In this document: positions 52,194 through 60,963 of the stretch, one piece after another
Layout of the letters: every line of letters starts with the position of its first letter
Position numbering within the stretch: the stretch's first letter is position 1
Source of the DNA: CAIVAT01 sp049317265
GTDB lineage: Bacteria; Bacteroidota; Bacteroidia; Bacteroidales; FEN-979
NCBI GenBank assembly: GCA_049317265.1
Contig: JBMOIP010000004.1
Coordinates: forward strand, 1 to 64,000
Reading direction: 5' to 3'
DNA length: 64,000 nucleotides
Translations under genes and position numbers: made by a program
The notes under the pieces: generated by a model
Database searches by the model: none
What the model saw: the letters and a program-made list of their open reading frames with translations, nothing else
Told to the model about the DNA's origin: nothing

Positions 52194-52557
52194 CACGATA
52201 CAATTAACGATTTACGAATTAACTAAGATAATCTCTCATCGCCTTCCGGATCCCCTTTTTCACACCTTCCCGGGTCCGGTTTTTAAATCATTGGGGTTTC
52301 GGATTCCTCAGCATCAACAAAATAGGTGATAGCATGAGGGATGCTTATTGCAAGCATCTGATATAGTCCAATTTTTCAAAATCGACATCCCGGAAAATGC
52401 GCTTATTGAAGACGGGCTCTGGTTTTGTTTCCATATTACAAATGTACAGGATAATTTTATAGTATAATCAATAAGTAACTTTCTGAATTGTGGGCAGAAA
52501 CAGCTAATTTTGTAAAAAATCTTTTCATAACGCAAATTACAATAAGCCAAAACGGGA
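52194..52557. other. intergenic region with a degenerate heptamer repeat
   Basis: This 364-bp divergent gap holds no convincing gene; short open frames have no signal, family or conserved pattern. It contains the heptamer-like stretch TTAACGA-TTTACGA-ATTAACT (52204-52224), an inverted relative of 29413-29440, and the promoter element of the giant gene. Confidence 0.5.
52505..52512 (+). promoter_or_regulatory. -7 element (TAATTTTG) before the first giant gene
   Basis: A TAnnTTTG match, 45 bp before the ATG at 52558. A TTTC at 52481-52484, 20 bp upstream, is one mismatch from the -33 consensus. Confidence 0.5.
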
Positions 52558-55500
52558 ATGTTGAAAAAGTTTGTAATACTTCTCATTCTTATTCACTTTT
52601 CCGGAAACCTCTTTTGTCAGATCGACAACCAATTCTGGTTTGTTGCTCCGGACATCTCCTCCACCCATGGCGACAGCCCGATCAACATCAGGTTGTCAAG
52701 CATGAGCGATCCGGTGAATTACCTTCTTACAATGCCGGCTGACCCCTCATTTGCCCCCATTTCAGGATCAATGGGCCCCAATGCAACTGTTACAATTTCC
52801 ATGGACCTGTATAAATCGCAGGTTGAAAACAGCCCTTCGGATGAAGTAAATATCAAAGGGTTGAAGTTGGTCACCGACAACCTGGTGACTGCCTATTATG
52901 AAGAGGCCAGTGCAAATAATCCTGCCATTTTTTCATTTAAAGGTCAGAATGCCCTTGGAACAAATTTTTATATCGTTTCACAGAACTCATTCAGAAACTT
53001 TCCCTTAAACCCCAAGGACGATTATGAATCCTTTGAAATCGTTGCAACGGAAAACAACACCGAAGTATGGATCACTCCTGCCGATGATATCATTGGCCAC
53101 TCCAAAGGTATCTCCTTTTCAATCATTCTGGACATGGGTGAAACCTACAGCGCCAGGTCTGTTAACCAGCTGGCAGTTTCCACCCTTGCCGGATCCCATG
53201 TCACCTCCGACAAACCTATAGCCATTACCTGGTCCGATGACTCCATCGAGACCGGTGGCTACGACGTTGCCGGCGACCAGCTGGTTCCCGTTTCAATTGT
53301 CGGAAACGAATACATTGCCATCAAAGGATTTGCCAACAATACACCCCTGGACAACGACGAGCGAATCTATCTTGTTGGAACTGAAGATGGTACTGATGTA
53401 TTTATTGACGGAAACCTGGTACAAACCATCACCACCGGGGAACTCTTCTCCTACCTGATCCCGACGGCATCTGCCACAGCATACGTTCAAACCTCTCATC
53501 CTGTATATGTATTGCACCTTTCAGGATTTCCAGGTGAAGCCGGCGCTTCCTTGCTCCCGCAAATTTTTTGTACCGGTTCACAGCAGATAGGTTTTCATCG
53601 TACGTCGAACAACAGTTTTGCGCTCATGATCTTAACACTTGCCGGAAATGAAGATAATTTCACGATGACGCCTGACCCCCTGGCAATCCAGGCCTCGGAT
53701 TTTTTACCGGTGCCCTTTACAGGCGGACAGTGGATGTATGCGCGCAAAACGCTGTCAACAGCTCAACTGTCAGTCGGATCTCATCTATTATCCAACTCTG
53801 ATGGCAAGTTCCACCTGGGAATCATCAATATGCTCGGCGGGAGCGCTGAATATGGCTATTTTAGTTATTTCAGCAGCATCAACCTGGGCGTTGACAGAAC
53901 CATTTGCCAGGGCACAACCACCACAGTGGATGCAGGATTTGGATGGGCAACCTATTTGTGGGAAAAGGAAGATGGAGCCTCCTGGGTAACTGTCGGAACA
54001 ACACAAACCGTTGACATCTCAGATGCCGGCCATTACAGGTGCAGTGTAACCGGGCAAAACTGTTCCCTGCAGGATGATATCCAGGTATTTTTCCACCCGG
54101 TTTCCGAACCGGAGATAACCGGAGATATATCCGTCTGTAATAATGAATCAAATGTCAGTTACAATGCTTCTGCCCCCTTCACTCAGTTTAACTGGAGCAT
54201 CACAGGTGGTACGTTTACCGGACAAGGGACCCCTGCCATCGTTGCAAACTGGACTACGGTAGGTTTACAAACAATTGCATTGACCTGTACAAACCAGTAC
54301 GGCTGCCTGGTGCAAAAAAACTATGAAGTCGAAGTTCACGAGTTGCCGAATGCCATCATATTGCCTGGCGGTGCAACAACCGTTTGCGCAGGTGAATCTG
54401 TAAATCTTACTGCTGGAGGGGGAACGGACTATCTATGGTCAGATGCATCCACTTCAGCAACGATCACGGTTTCAAATTCAGGAACATACATTGTAACAAT
54501 CACCGATGCCAATGGCTGTTCCAATACGGCCAGTCAGCTTGTTACTGTTAATCCGCTGCCTGTAGCCGTCATCACCCCCCTGGGAGCCACAACCTTTTGC
54601 CAGGGAGGTTCTGTGAACCTTACCGCAAGTGGAGGAACGGGATACCTGTGGTCAGATGCAACCACCACAACCACAATTTCGGTGCTTGCTTCCGGAACAT
54701 ATACCGTAACGGTGACCGGTTCCAACGGATGTATTAATACCGCCAGCCAGGCCGTTACCGTCAATCCACTGCCAACTGCCATGATTACACCTGATGGGGC
54801 AACTACCTTCTGCCAGGGAGGAACAGTAGGGTTGCATGCTTCTGGCGGCACTGATTATCACTGGTCGAATTCAGCCACTACGGCTTCAATAACGGTTTCG
54901 ATGCCTGGCAGTTACCAGGTTACAGCCACAGATATCAACGGATGTATCAGTAGTTCCAGCCAGTTGGTTGCAGTAAATCCGCTCCCGGTTGGACTCATCA
55001 CGCCAAACGGCCCGACAGTTTTCTGCCAGGGTGGCTCAGTAATCCTTAACGCCAGTGGCGGGATTGGTTACAAATGGTCGAACAGCACTACAGCATCAAC
55101 AATAACAGTTTTAACTTCAGGTATTTATACGGTAACCGTTACCGATGGCAACGGATGCATCAATTCTGCCTACCGGGAAATAATTGTGAATCCACTCCCG
55201 GTTACCACTTTCACCGGGCCCGAAACAGCATGCCAGGATGCATCGGCTCCATCTCTTTATGAGGCAGCCATTGCACCACTTACAACTTTTTCGTGGTCGA
55301 TCCCACCTCCATATACCAGTCAGGGGAACATAACACCCGATCCTTTATTCCCGAATAAGGCCGTGGTTAACTGGACAGGTACAGGAACCGCCCAGGTGAA
55401 ACTGGAAGGCACTACAAACTATGGTTGTATTGCCACGGAACAAAAGACAATTCTGATCCATGCCAAGCCATTGGTAACATTGCCATCATGCTTTGACCAG

Positions 55501-56319
55501 GTGACCATCCCTGCGGCAAAGCCTTTCCTGCTGAATGGAGGAACGCCACTTGGCAGTAATGGAGTTTATTCAGGAGAAGGGGTATTTCTTACCGGGGGGA
55601 AATATATGTTCAACCCTGCTTCGGTAGCCGGAGCTTTGCCCATATCAGTTACAATAACCTACACCTATACAAATTCTCTTACCTGTCAGGCCTCAGATAC
55701 AAAAGTCATTACAGTTGTCCCTCCCCCCCCCTTCCAGTGTGGCAACAAGTTAAAACCATTGAGGGACGTGAGAACAACCCCCACCAAAACCTATGACACC
55801 TATTTTATTGCTAATCATTGCTGGATGTCTGAAAACCTGGATTACGGGACAGAGCAGTCCGTAACATCCGTCCAAACTGATAATTGTCAGTCTGAAAAAT
55901 ACTGTCTTGATGCCTCGTTGGGAGGGTGCACCGATGGTGGCTTCTACCAATGGAAGGAACTCATGCGTTATAACTTCCAGGAAGGTTCACAGGGCCTTTG
56001 TCCGCCAGGATGGCATATCCCTTCCTCTGCTGAATGGCAACTGCTGATAGATGCTAACAATGGCAATGGAGTTGCCGGCGGCACCCTTAAAACGCCTGGA
56101 AATGTTACAGGTTTTCATGCCCTTTTAAACGGGTTGAATTACATGAACACCAGGTGGGCGTTTACCAGCGATCAAAACCAGGCCGGTACCTTTTTCTGGA
56201 CATCGACCTCTGCTTCAGAAAAACCTGTTGCCAGAGGAATGAATACGGCCACCCTTTCAGTTTCCTACTATGAAAGTTCAATTGCCAATGCATTTCCTGT
56301 CCGTTGTGTACAAGATTGA
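52558..56319 (+). CDS. giant secreted protein: IgGFc-binding N-terminus, four 71-residue Ig-like repeats, FISUMP C-terminus
   Basis: 1253 residues. After the signal peptide (1-20) comes an IgGFc-binding-type N-terminal domain (about 22-440: DNQFWFVAPDISSTHGDSP, GTNFYIVSQNSFRNFP). Ig/PKD-like segments follow, then four exact 213-bp units (54343, 54556, 54769, 54982, ending 55194), each with TTFCQGGSVNLTASGGT-like and VTITDANGCSNTAS-like halves and two cysteines. The last 280 residues hold a linker domain and FISUMP (GLCPPGWHIPSSAEWQ, SSIANAFPVRCVQD). No T9SS sorting domain is seen at the end. A C9 tract (55723-55731) lies at the PPPP linker before FISUMP. It is probably a surface adhesin or binding protein. 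Confidence 0.87.
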   Translation: MLKKFVILLILIHFSGNLFCQIDNQFWFVAPDISSTHGDSPINIRLSSMSDPVNYLLTMPADPSFAPISGSMGPNATVTISMDLYKSQVENSPSDEVNIKGLKLVTDNLVTAYYEEASANNPAIFSFKGQNALGTNFYIVSQNSFRNFPLNPKDDYESFEIVATENNTEVWITPADDIIGHSKGISFSIILDMGETYSARSVNQLAVSTLAGSHVTSDKPIAITWSDDSIETGGYDVAGDQLVPVSIVGNEYIAIKGFANNTPLDNDERIYLVGTEDGTDVFIDGNLVQTITTGELFSYLIPTASATAYVQTSHPVYVLHLSGFPGEAGASLLPQIFCTGSQQIGFHRTSNNSFALMILTLAGNEDNFTMTPDPLAIQASDFLPVPFTGGQWMYARKTLSTAQLSVGSHLLSNSDGKFHLGIINMLGGSAEYGYFSYFSSINLGVDRTICQGTTTTVDAGFGWATYLWEKEDGASWVTVGTTQTVDISDAGHYRCSVTGQNCSLQDDIQVFFHPVSEPEITGDISVCNNESNVSYNASAPFTQFNWSITGGTFTGQGTPAIVANWTTVGLQTIALTCTNQYGCLVQKNYEVEVHELPNAIILPGGATTVCAGESVNLTAGGGTDYLWSDASTSATITVSNSGTYIVTITDANGCSNTASQLVTVNPLPVAVITPLGATTFCQGGSVNLTASGGTGYLWSDATTTTTISVLASGTYTVTVTGSNGCINTASQAVTVNPLPTAMITPDGATTFCQGGTVGLHASGGTDYHWSNSATTASITVSMPGSYQVTATDINGCISSSSQLVAVNPLPVGLITPNGPTVFCQGGSVILNASGGIGYKWSNSTTASTITVLTSGIYTVTVTDGNGCINSAYREIIVNPLPVTTFTGPETACQDASAPSLYEAAIAPLTTFSWSIPPPYTSQGNITPDPLFPNKAVVNWTGTGTAQVKLEGTTNYGCIATEQKTILIHAKPLVTLPSCFDQVTIPAAKPFLLNGGTPLGSNGVYSGEGVFLTGGKYMFNPASVAGALPISVTITYTYTNSLTCQASDTKVITVVPPPPFQCGNKLKPLRDVRTTPTKTYDTYFIANHCWMSENLDYGTEQSVTSVQTDNCQSEKYCLDASLGGCTDGGFYQWKELMRYNFQEGSQGLCPPGWHIPSSAEWQLLIDANNGNGVAGGTLKTPGNVTGFHALLNGLNYMNTRWAFTSDQNQAGTFFWTSTSASEKPVARGMNTATLSVSYYESSIANAFPVRCVQD
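54343..55194 (+). repeat. four tandem 213-bp coding repeats
   Basis: The units start at 54343, 54556, 54769 and 54982, each exactly 213 bp (71 residues) with no indels. A fifth start, LPVTTFTGPE, begins at 55195 and diverges. Confidence 0.9.
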
Positions 56320-56497
56320 TCCCGGGGATTAAGTCAACCATTTCTCCTTTTTTCGAGGCAACTTTTCATCTGTTTTTGTTGTCTTATAATGAATAACCCT
56401 AAAGTTTTTGCATCCTGATTCCTGAAATTCAAAAAAACCATGATAGGGTTTGTTATGTAAGGAAATTTTGGTAACTTCGTACCTTGAATCGACTTTC

Positions 56498-59400
56498 ATG
56501 AATAAAACAAGTAAGCATTTGACGTTCAGCCACTTAGGTGTTTTATGGCTTTCATTTTGCTTCTTCCTGTTTTTAAGTTCAAATTCGAATGGCGAAGGCA
56601 CAAAACAAATTTTACAATCCGAAGCAGGCCATGGAAAAATTCAGGTCTATCCGGGTTTTAGCACTTTCGCCTACTACACCAACGCCGGTGTTTCGGCAAC
56701 GGTTGACTACCGTTTGCACATCCATATCGAACCAGGTGGTGAGAAAATCTACTATGGTTTTGGCGATCCATTGAACAGCGGGGACGCTGTGAAATCCGAT
56801 GTTTTATACAGGATCATTGACCCACTTGGAAATATTGTAGTAGGAGGTGTAGCCGGAGCCAGTGTTCCTATGGCCGGAGCAGGACATATCAATTCGTTGA
56901 TTGAAGCCCAGAATGGTCCATCCAGTATCACCGCTGGCGGGTATTCAGCGTTGACCTACATTCCCCTGCTAACAGGAGATTATTTCATTGAGTTTAACTT
57001 TCCAGTGGGAATCGGAAACGATGATCGAAGGAAATTCAAGTATTTCGATGTAACGGTGGCCAGTCCGTCAAACCAGGAGATTGTCGGCGGGCGTTTATGG
57101 TCAAAAGCATGGCAGCTTACGGCCGATGCAAATGGACTGGCGTTTAACGGCACCTTTTTTATCTATTCAAATGACGGCGTGGTCACCTCTGTCAATTCAA
57201 ACGGAATGGCTCCTTTTGTCTTTACCATCGCCTGCAACCAGTATGGCTGCTATAATAGCGGAAATTTCATCAACGACCGCCGCTCGGTTTCCGGGAATCA
57301 TATTGTTCCGCAATACAAAATATTCCTGAAAAATCCTGATGATGTTGTTTATCCGACTGGCATACCCGGGGAGATCATCCCACCCATTATTGTGACCGCC
57401 CATTGTGATGGATCGGCGGATATAGAAATCTATGTCACCAAAGATGGCAATGTGGACATTTTGCTGGACATCAACCCGGCAGCCGGCCAGCAAGCGGAGG
57501 ATGTTCAGCTTAGCGGCCCTGTTCTGGCCGGACAGCCCAATGTCTTCCATTGGTCCGGATTGAATGGGCAGGGTCAGATGGTCGTCAACAACTCCACTTT
57601 CAACATCGTTGTCACCTATGTCAATGGCCTGACAAATCTGCCTATTTCCGACATTGATGAAAACCCAAACGGATTCATCATTGATCTTCTCCGTCCAGCC
57701 GGACCGGTTCCCCCTGTTTTCTGGGATGATCACCTGGTTAACGGAACAATGAACACCTCCCCAGGATGTACCTATACCCTTCCATCCACCGGATGTCATA
57801 CGGTAACATTGACAGTGGGGAACAACAATACCATCAATACCTGGTGGTATGCAGTTACCTCTGTACCTTACCCGGTAAATTATATCCACAAAAGAACCGC
57901 TTTACTGCCTACTTTTCAGCAACCTTCACAAACTCTTTGTGCTAATTCAACCAGCGGAACCATTTATGTAGACATTGAACCTAACACCTCGGTTTATCAT
58001 TGGAATTACACAGGTACCGGCGTAACGATCAACCAGATAAATCCGGGGGACAACTTTGTAACCCTTACACTATCGCCGACAGCCACCTCAGGATTTCTCC
58101 AGGTTTATGGTACCAACGACAATTGTCCCACCCCGGGACCAACTGCCCAGGTGCCCGTCACCGTAAACCCTGTTCCGGATGTTGTGGCCTCTCCGGCTGG
58201 TTCTCTTACAATCTGCAACAACACAACGGCCATTGTTGGTTTAAGTTCAACGGTTCCCGGAACCATCAACAATACCACTTTCAACTGGTCGGCCCTGGCC
58301 TTTCACCCATTGAATGTTGTCCCTCCCAGCCCATCAGGGAGTTCCCTAACGCAGATTTCGCAGGCATTTTCAAACCTCGGGAATTCTGTTGAAGACATCC
58401 TGGTTGGCATAGTACCTGTCAGCAATGGTTGTACAGGATTACAGGTTTCTTACCTGATCAATGTGAACCCAACACCAGGAGTGATTTTTGTGAGCCCGGC
58501 CACACCGGCTGAAATATGCAGCGGAACTGCAGCAGATCCGATTACCCTGTCGACCAATGTTATTCCTGCTGCAGGAATGGGCTATGAATGGACAGTAACC
58601 TGTAACCCGCTGAATATCAGCAACTGTCCCCAGAATGGCAGCGCCATCCTGGTTCCGGAGATCCCAGCAGCCAATCCTGTTAATCTTACCGGCCAGGTCC
58701 AGGATATTGTATATGATGTAATGGCCGTCATGAATGCCTCGGGGAACCAGTTATGTTATGGTCCTCCTTCCGATTTCACCATCCATGTCAATCCAAAACC
58801 AGCCCTTGGAAATTTAACGCTGAGCCAGCATACCTGTTCCGGTGTTCAGGGAGATGCGGTTCAGCTTGAACCCAGTCCCCTTCCTCCGGCTAACGTAAGT
58901 TTTAACTGGACTGCAGCCCCCTCCTCTCCATTGGTAACCAACTATACTCCAAGCGGTACAAACACAATGACCATCCCAGCAGAAACCATTTTAAATCCAA
59001 CAACCTCCATCCAACATGTTTACTATTCCATAACTCCTGTGCTGAATGGCGGGAGTTCCTGCACGGGGGATATGGTTGTTTACACGATAGATGTAGACCC
59101 GATGCCGGATGTTCTGTTCACCAGCAGTACCCCTTCCATTTGTTCAGGCAGCCAGGCCGACGTCTATTTTTCCACCTCGATTGCTTCATTGACAACCTAT
59201 GCATGGAGTGTGGGGTTGCCTTTGCCAACAGGGGTAACCATCTCCAACACAACCGGCTCCGGCGATTTTCACGAAACCATCACTAACACCGGCTCCACCC
59301 CTGCCACCATCCGGATCGATGTGATCCCCACTTCCCTTGAATTATGTACACCTGCTGTTCCCTATTCCTACAGCATTATAGTAAACCCCTTGCCTCTTCC

Positions 59401-60769
59401 GGTAATGACAGCGGTGCCTGCCACGCCTACCCCTTGCGGTAACAGCCAGGTCACCTACTCCCTGCTGGGCGCTCCATTGGCAAACCACACCTACCAGTGG
59501 AGTATTTCAGGCGGAAATCCCATATCCGGAACAAATTCCAGCATCAACATAACCTGGGGCAACAGCAATATCTTCCCGGGAAATCTCGTCAATGTGATGG
59601 AAAGCGTGAACTATGGTGCCGGGGTGGTATGTTCCAACTCCACATCCAGTACCATTACACTGAACCTAATTCCTGATGCAGCGGGCACCATCTCCGGCCC
59701 CGCAGACGCTTGCCTTTCACAATCAAAACATTACAATGTTTCCCCAATTGCTAACTCCGACAGCTATACCTGGTGGTATGTGCCTCCGGCAGGAGTGGCA
59801 ATCGTCAATAACGGTACAAATGCCGACCTAACCTTTTCATTGACATCATCAAGTGGCAACCTTTATGTCAAAGGAAACAAAACAGGTTGTTCATCGGGTT
59901 CTGCCTCCCCTGCCCTGGCAATCACCGTGCACACACCGCCACCTGTTACCTTGTCTTCCTGCAATGACGCAATCACGACCACCTCCTCCCGGCCGTTTAT
60001 CCTCAAAGGTGGTGTACCTGCCGGAGGTCAGTACTACATCGACGGGAACCTTGCCATCGGTGGAGTGTTTAACCCTGCTGTTCTCACACCGGCAAATCAC
60101 CTGGTAACCTATTCCTATACTGATGTGAACACCTGTGTTAATACTACCACGCCGATACAGATTAAAGTAAATACAGGAAGTAACCTGTTAACCTGTCCTG
60201 GATCATTTAAAGATGTCAGGGACCAGCAACAATACAGTGCATTTACATTGGGAGGGCAATGCTGGATGTTGTCGAACCTCAATTATCCGCTTCAGAAGAC
60301 CTCAGATATCCAGCCTCAGCGGGACAATTGCCTCCCTGAGAAATATTGTGCACCCACCGATGCCACATGTTCGGGATATGGTGGTCTTTACCAATGGGAT
60401 GAACTGATGCAGTACCAGGTACCTGCTACCGGTGCCACACAGGGCCTTTGTCCGCCTGAATGGCATATTCCTACTTCTGCCGAGTGGCAGGCTTTGATCA
60501 ATGCAAACCAGGGCAATGGCATTGCCGCCGGATCTCTTAAAAACCCCATACCGGTATCTGGATTTCATGCCATACTAAACGGGTTGAACTATCTTAACTC
60601 AACATGGGCTTTTACCGACGCAAACAATATGAAAGCCACCATGTTCTGGACCTCCACCCTCGTTTCCGGCAAACCTGTCTCCAGGGGATTAAACACCCCA
60701 AACCCATCCGTCTCCTATTATGAAAGCTCCAAAGCCAACGCTTTCCCTGTCAGATGTATCAAAGACTAA
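56498..60769 (+). CDS. giant secreted PKD-like multidomain protein with FISUMP C-terminus
   Basis: 1423 residues from the ATG at 56498; upstream codons in frame add no signal-like sequence. After the signal peptide (about 1-33) comes an N-terminal beta module (about 35-230: EGTKQILQSEAGHGKIQVYP) and a FlgD-like segment (GNVDILLDI, HWSGLNGQGQMV, VTYVNGLTNLPISDIDENP). Six or more PKD-like/Ig-like domains of 85-110 residues follow (VNPTPGVIFVSPATPAEICSG, WTVTCNPLNISNCPQNG). The final 280 residues match the upstream giant protein (CWMLSNLNYP, GLCPPEWHIPTSAEWQ, ANAFPVRCIKD). No T9SS sorting domain was recognised. It is likely a cell-surface or matrix protein. Confidence 0.85.
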   Translation: MNKTSKHLTFSHLGVLWLSFCFFLFLSSNSNGEGTKQILQSEAGHGKIQVYPGFSTFAYYTNAGVSATVDYRLHIHIEPGGEKIYYGFGDPLNSGDAVKSDVLYRIIDPLGNIVVGGVAGASVPMAGAGHINSLIEAQNGPSSITAGGYSALTYIPLLTGDYFIEFNFPVGIGNDDRRKFKYFDVTVASPSNQEIVGGRLWSKAWQLTADANGLAFNGTFFIYSNDGVVTSVNSNGMAPFVFTIACNQYGCYNSGNFINDRRSVSGNHIVPQYKIFLKNPDDVVYPTGIPGEIIPPIIVTAHCDGSADIEIYVTKDGNVDILLDINPAAGQQAEDVQLSGPVLAGQPNVFHWSGLNGQGQMVVNNSTFNIVVTYVNGLTNLPISDIDENPNGFIIDLLRPAGPVPPVFWDDHLVNGTMNTSPGCTYTLPSTGCHTVTLTVGNNNTINTWWYAVTSVPYPVNYIHKRTALLPTFQQPSQTLCANSTSGTIYVDIEPNTSVYHWNYTGTGVTINQINPGDNFVTLTLSPTATSGFLQVYGTNDNCPTPGPTAQVPVTVNPVPDVVASPAGSLTICNNTTAIVGLSSTVPGTINNTTFNWSALAFHPLNVVPPSPSGSSLTQISQAFSNLGNSVEDILVGIVPVSNGCTGLQVSYLINVNPTPGVIFVSPATPAEICSGTAADPITLSTNVIPAAGMGYEWTVTCNPLNISNCPQNGSAILVPEIPAANPVNLTGQVQDIVYDVMAVMNASGNQLCYGPPSDFTIHVNPKPALGNLTLSQHTCSGVQGDAVQLEPSPLPPANVSFNWTAAPSSPLVTNYTPSGTNTMTIPAETILNPTTSIQHVYYSITPVLNGGSSCTGDMVVYTIDVDPMPDVLFTSSTPSICSGSQADVYFSTSIASLTTYAWSVGLPLPTGVTISNTTGSGDFHETITNTGSTPATIRIDVIPTSLELCTPAVPYSYSIIVNPLPLPVMTAVPATPTPCGNSQVTYSLLGAPLANHTYQWSISGGNPISGTNSSINITWGNSNIFPGNLVNVMESVNYGAGVVCSNSTSSTITLNLIPDAAGTISGPADACLSQSKHYNVSPIANSDSYTWWYVPPAGVAIVNNGTNADLTFSLTSSSGNLYVKGNKTGCSSGSASPALAITVHTPPPVTLSSCNDAITTTSSRPFILKGGVPAGGQYYIDGNLAIGGVFNPAVLTPANHLVTYSYTDVNTCVNTTTPIQIKVNTGSNLLTCPGSFKDVRDQQQYSAFTLGGQCWMLSNLNYPLQKTSDIQPQRDNCLPEKYCAPTDATCSGYGGLYQWDELMQYQVPATGATQGLCPPEWHIPTSAEWQALINANQGNGIAAGSLKNPIPVSGFHAILNGLNYLNSTWAFTDANNMKATMFWTSTLVSGKPVSRGLNTPNPSVSYYESSKANAFPVRCIKD

Positions 60770-60774
60770 CGACC

Positions 60775-60814
60775 CCGTCCGCCCGTCCGCCTGTCCGCCT
60801 GTCCGCTTGTCCGC
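60775..60814. repeat. 8-bp tandem repeat, 5 units, inverted orientation
   Basis: The units are CCGTCCGC twice, CTGTCCGC twice and TTGTCCGC, the reverse complement of the unit type at 8573 and 36635. It starts 5 bp after the stop of the second giant gene. Confidence 0.85.
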
Positions 60815-60963
60815 TAATAATCCCCACCCCAGGCAACCTTACCCAAATCCCTGAGTCTATCAGTAATGTTTCCGACTACCATAAAAAAACTTAATGATAG
60901 GGAATGTTATGTGCGCGAAATTGAGTATTTTAGCACTTTAAACCAGGATGGAATGCTGAGATT

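Noticed and set aside
52314..52586. 90-codon minus-strand open frame upstream of the first giant gene
   Set aside because: No recognisable family, overlaps the promoter and start of the giant gene, and composition looks non-coding.
57197..57889. 230-codon minus-strand open frame inside the second giant gene
   Set aside because: Antisense to a continuous, well-supported secreted protein frame.
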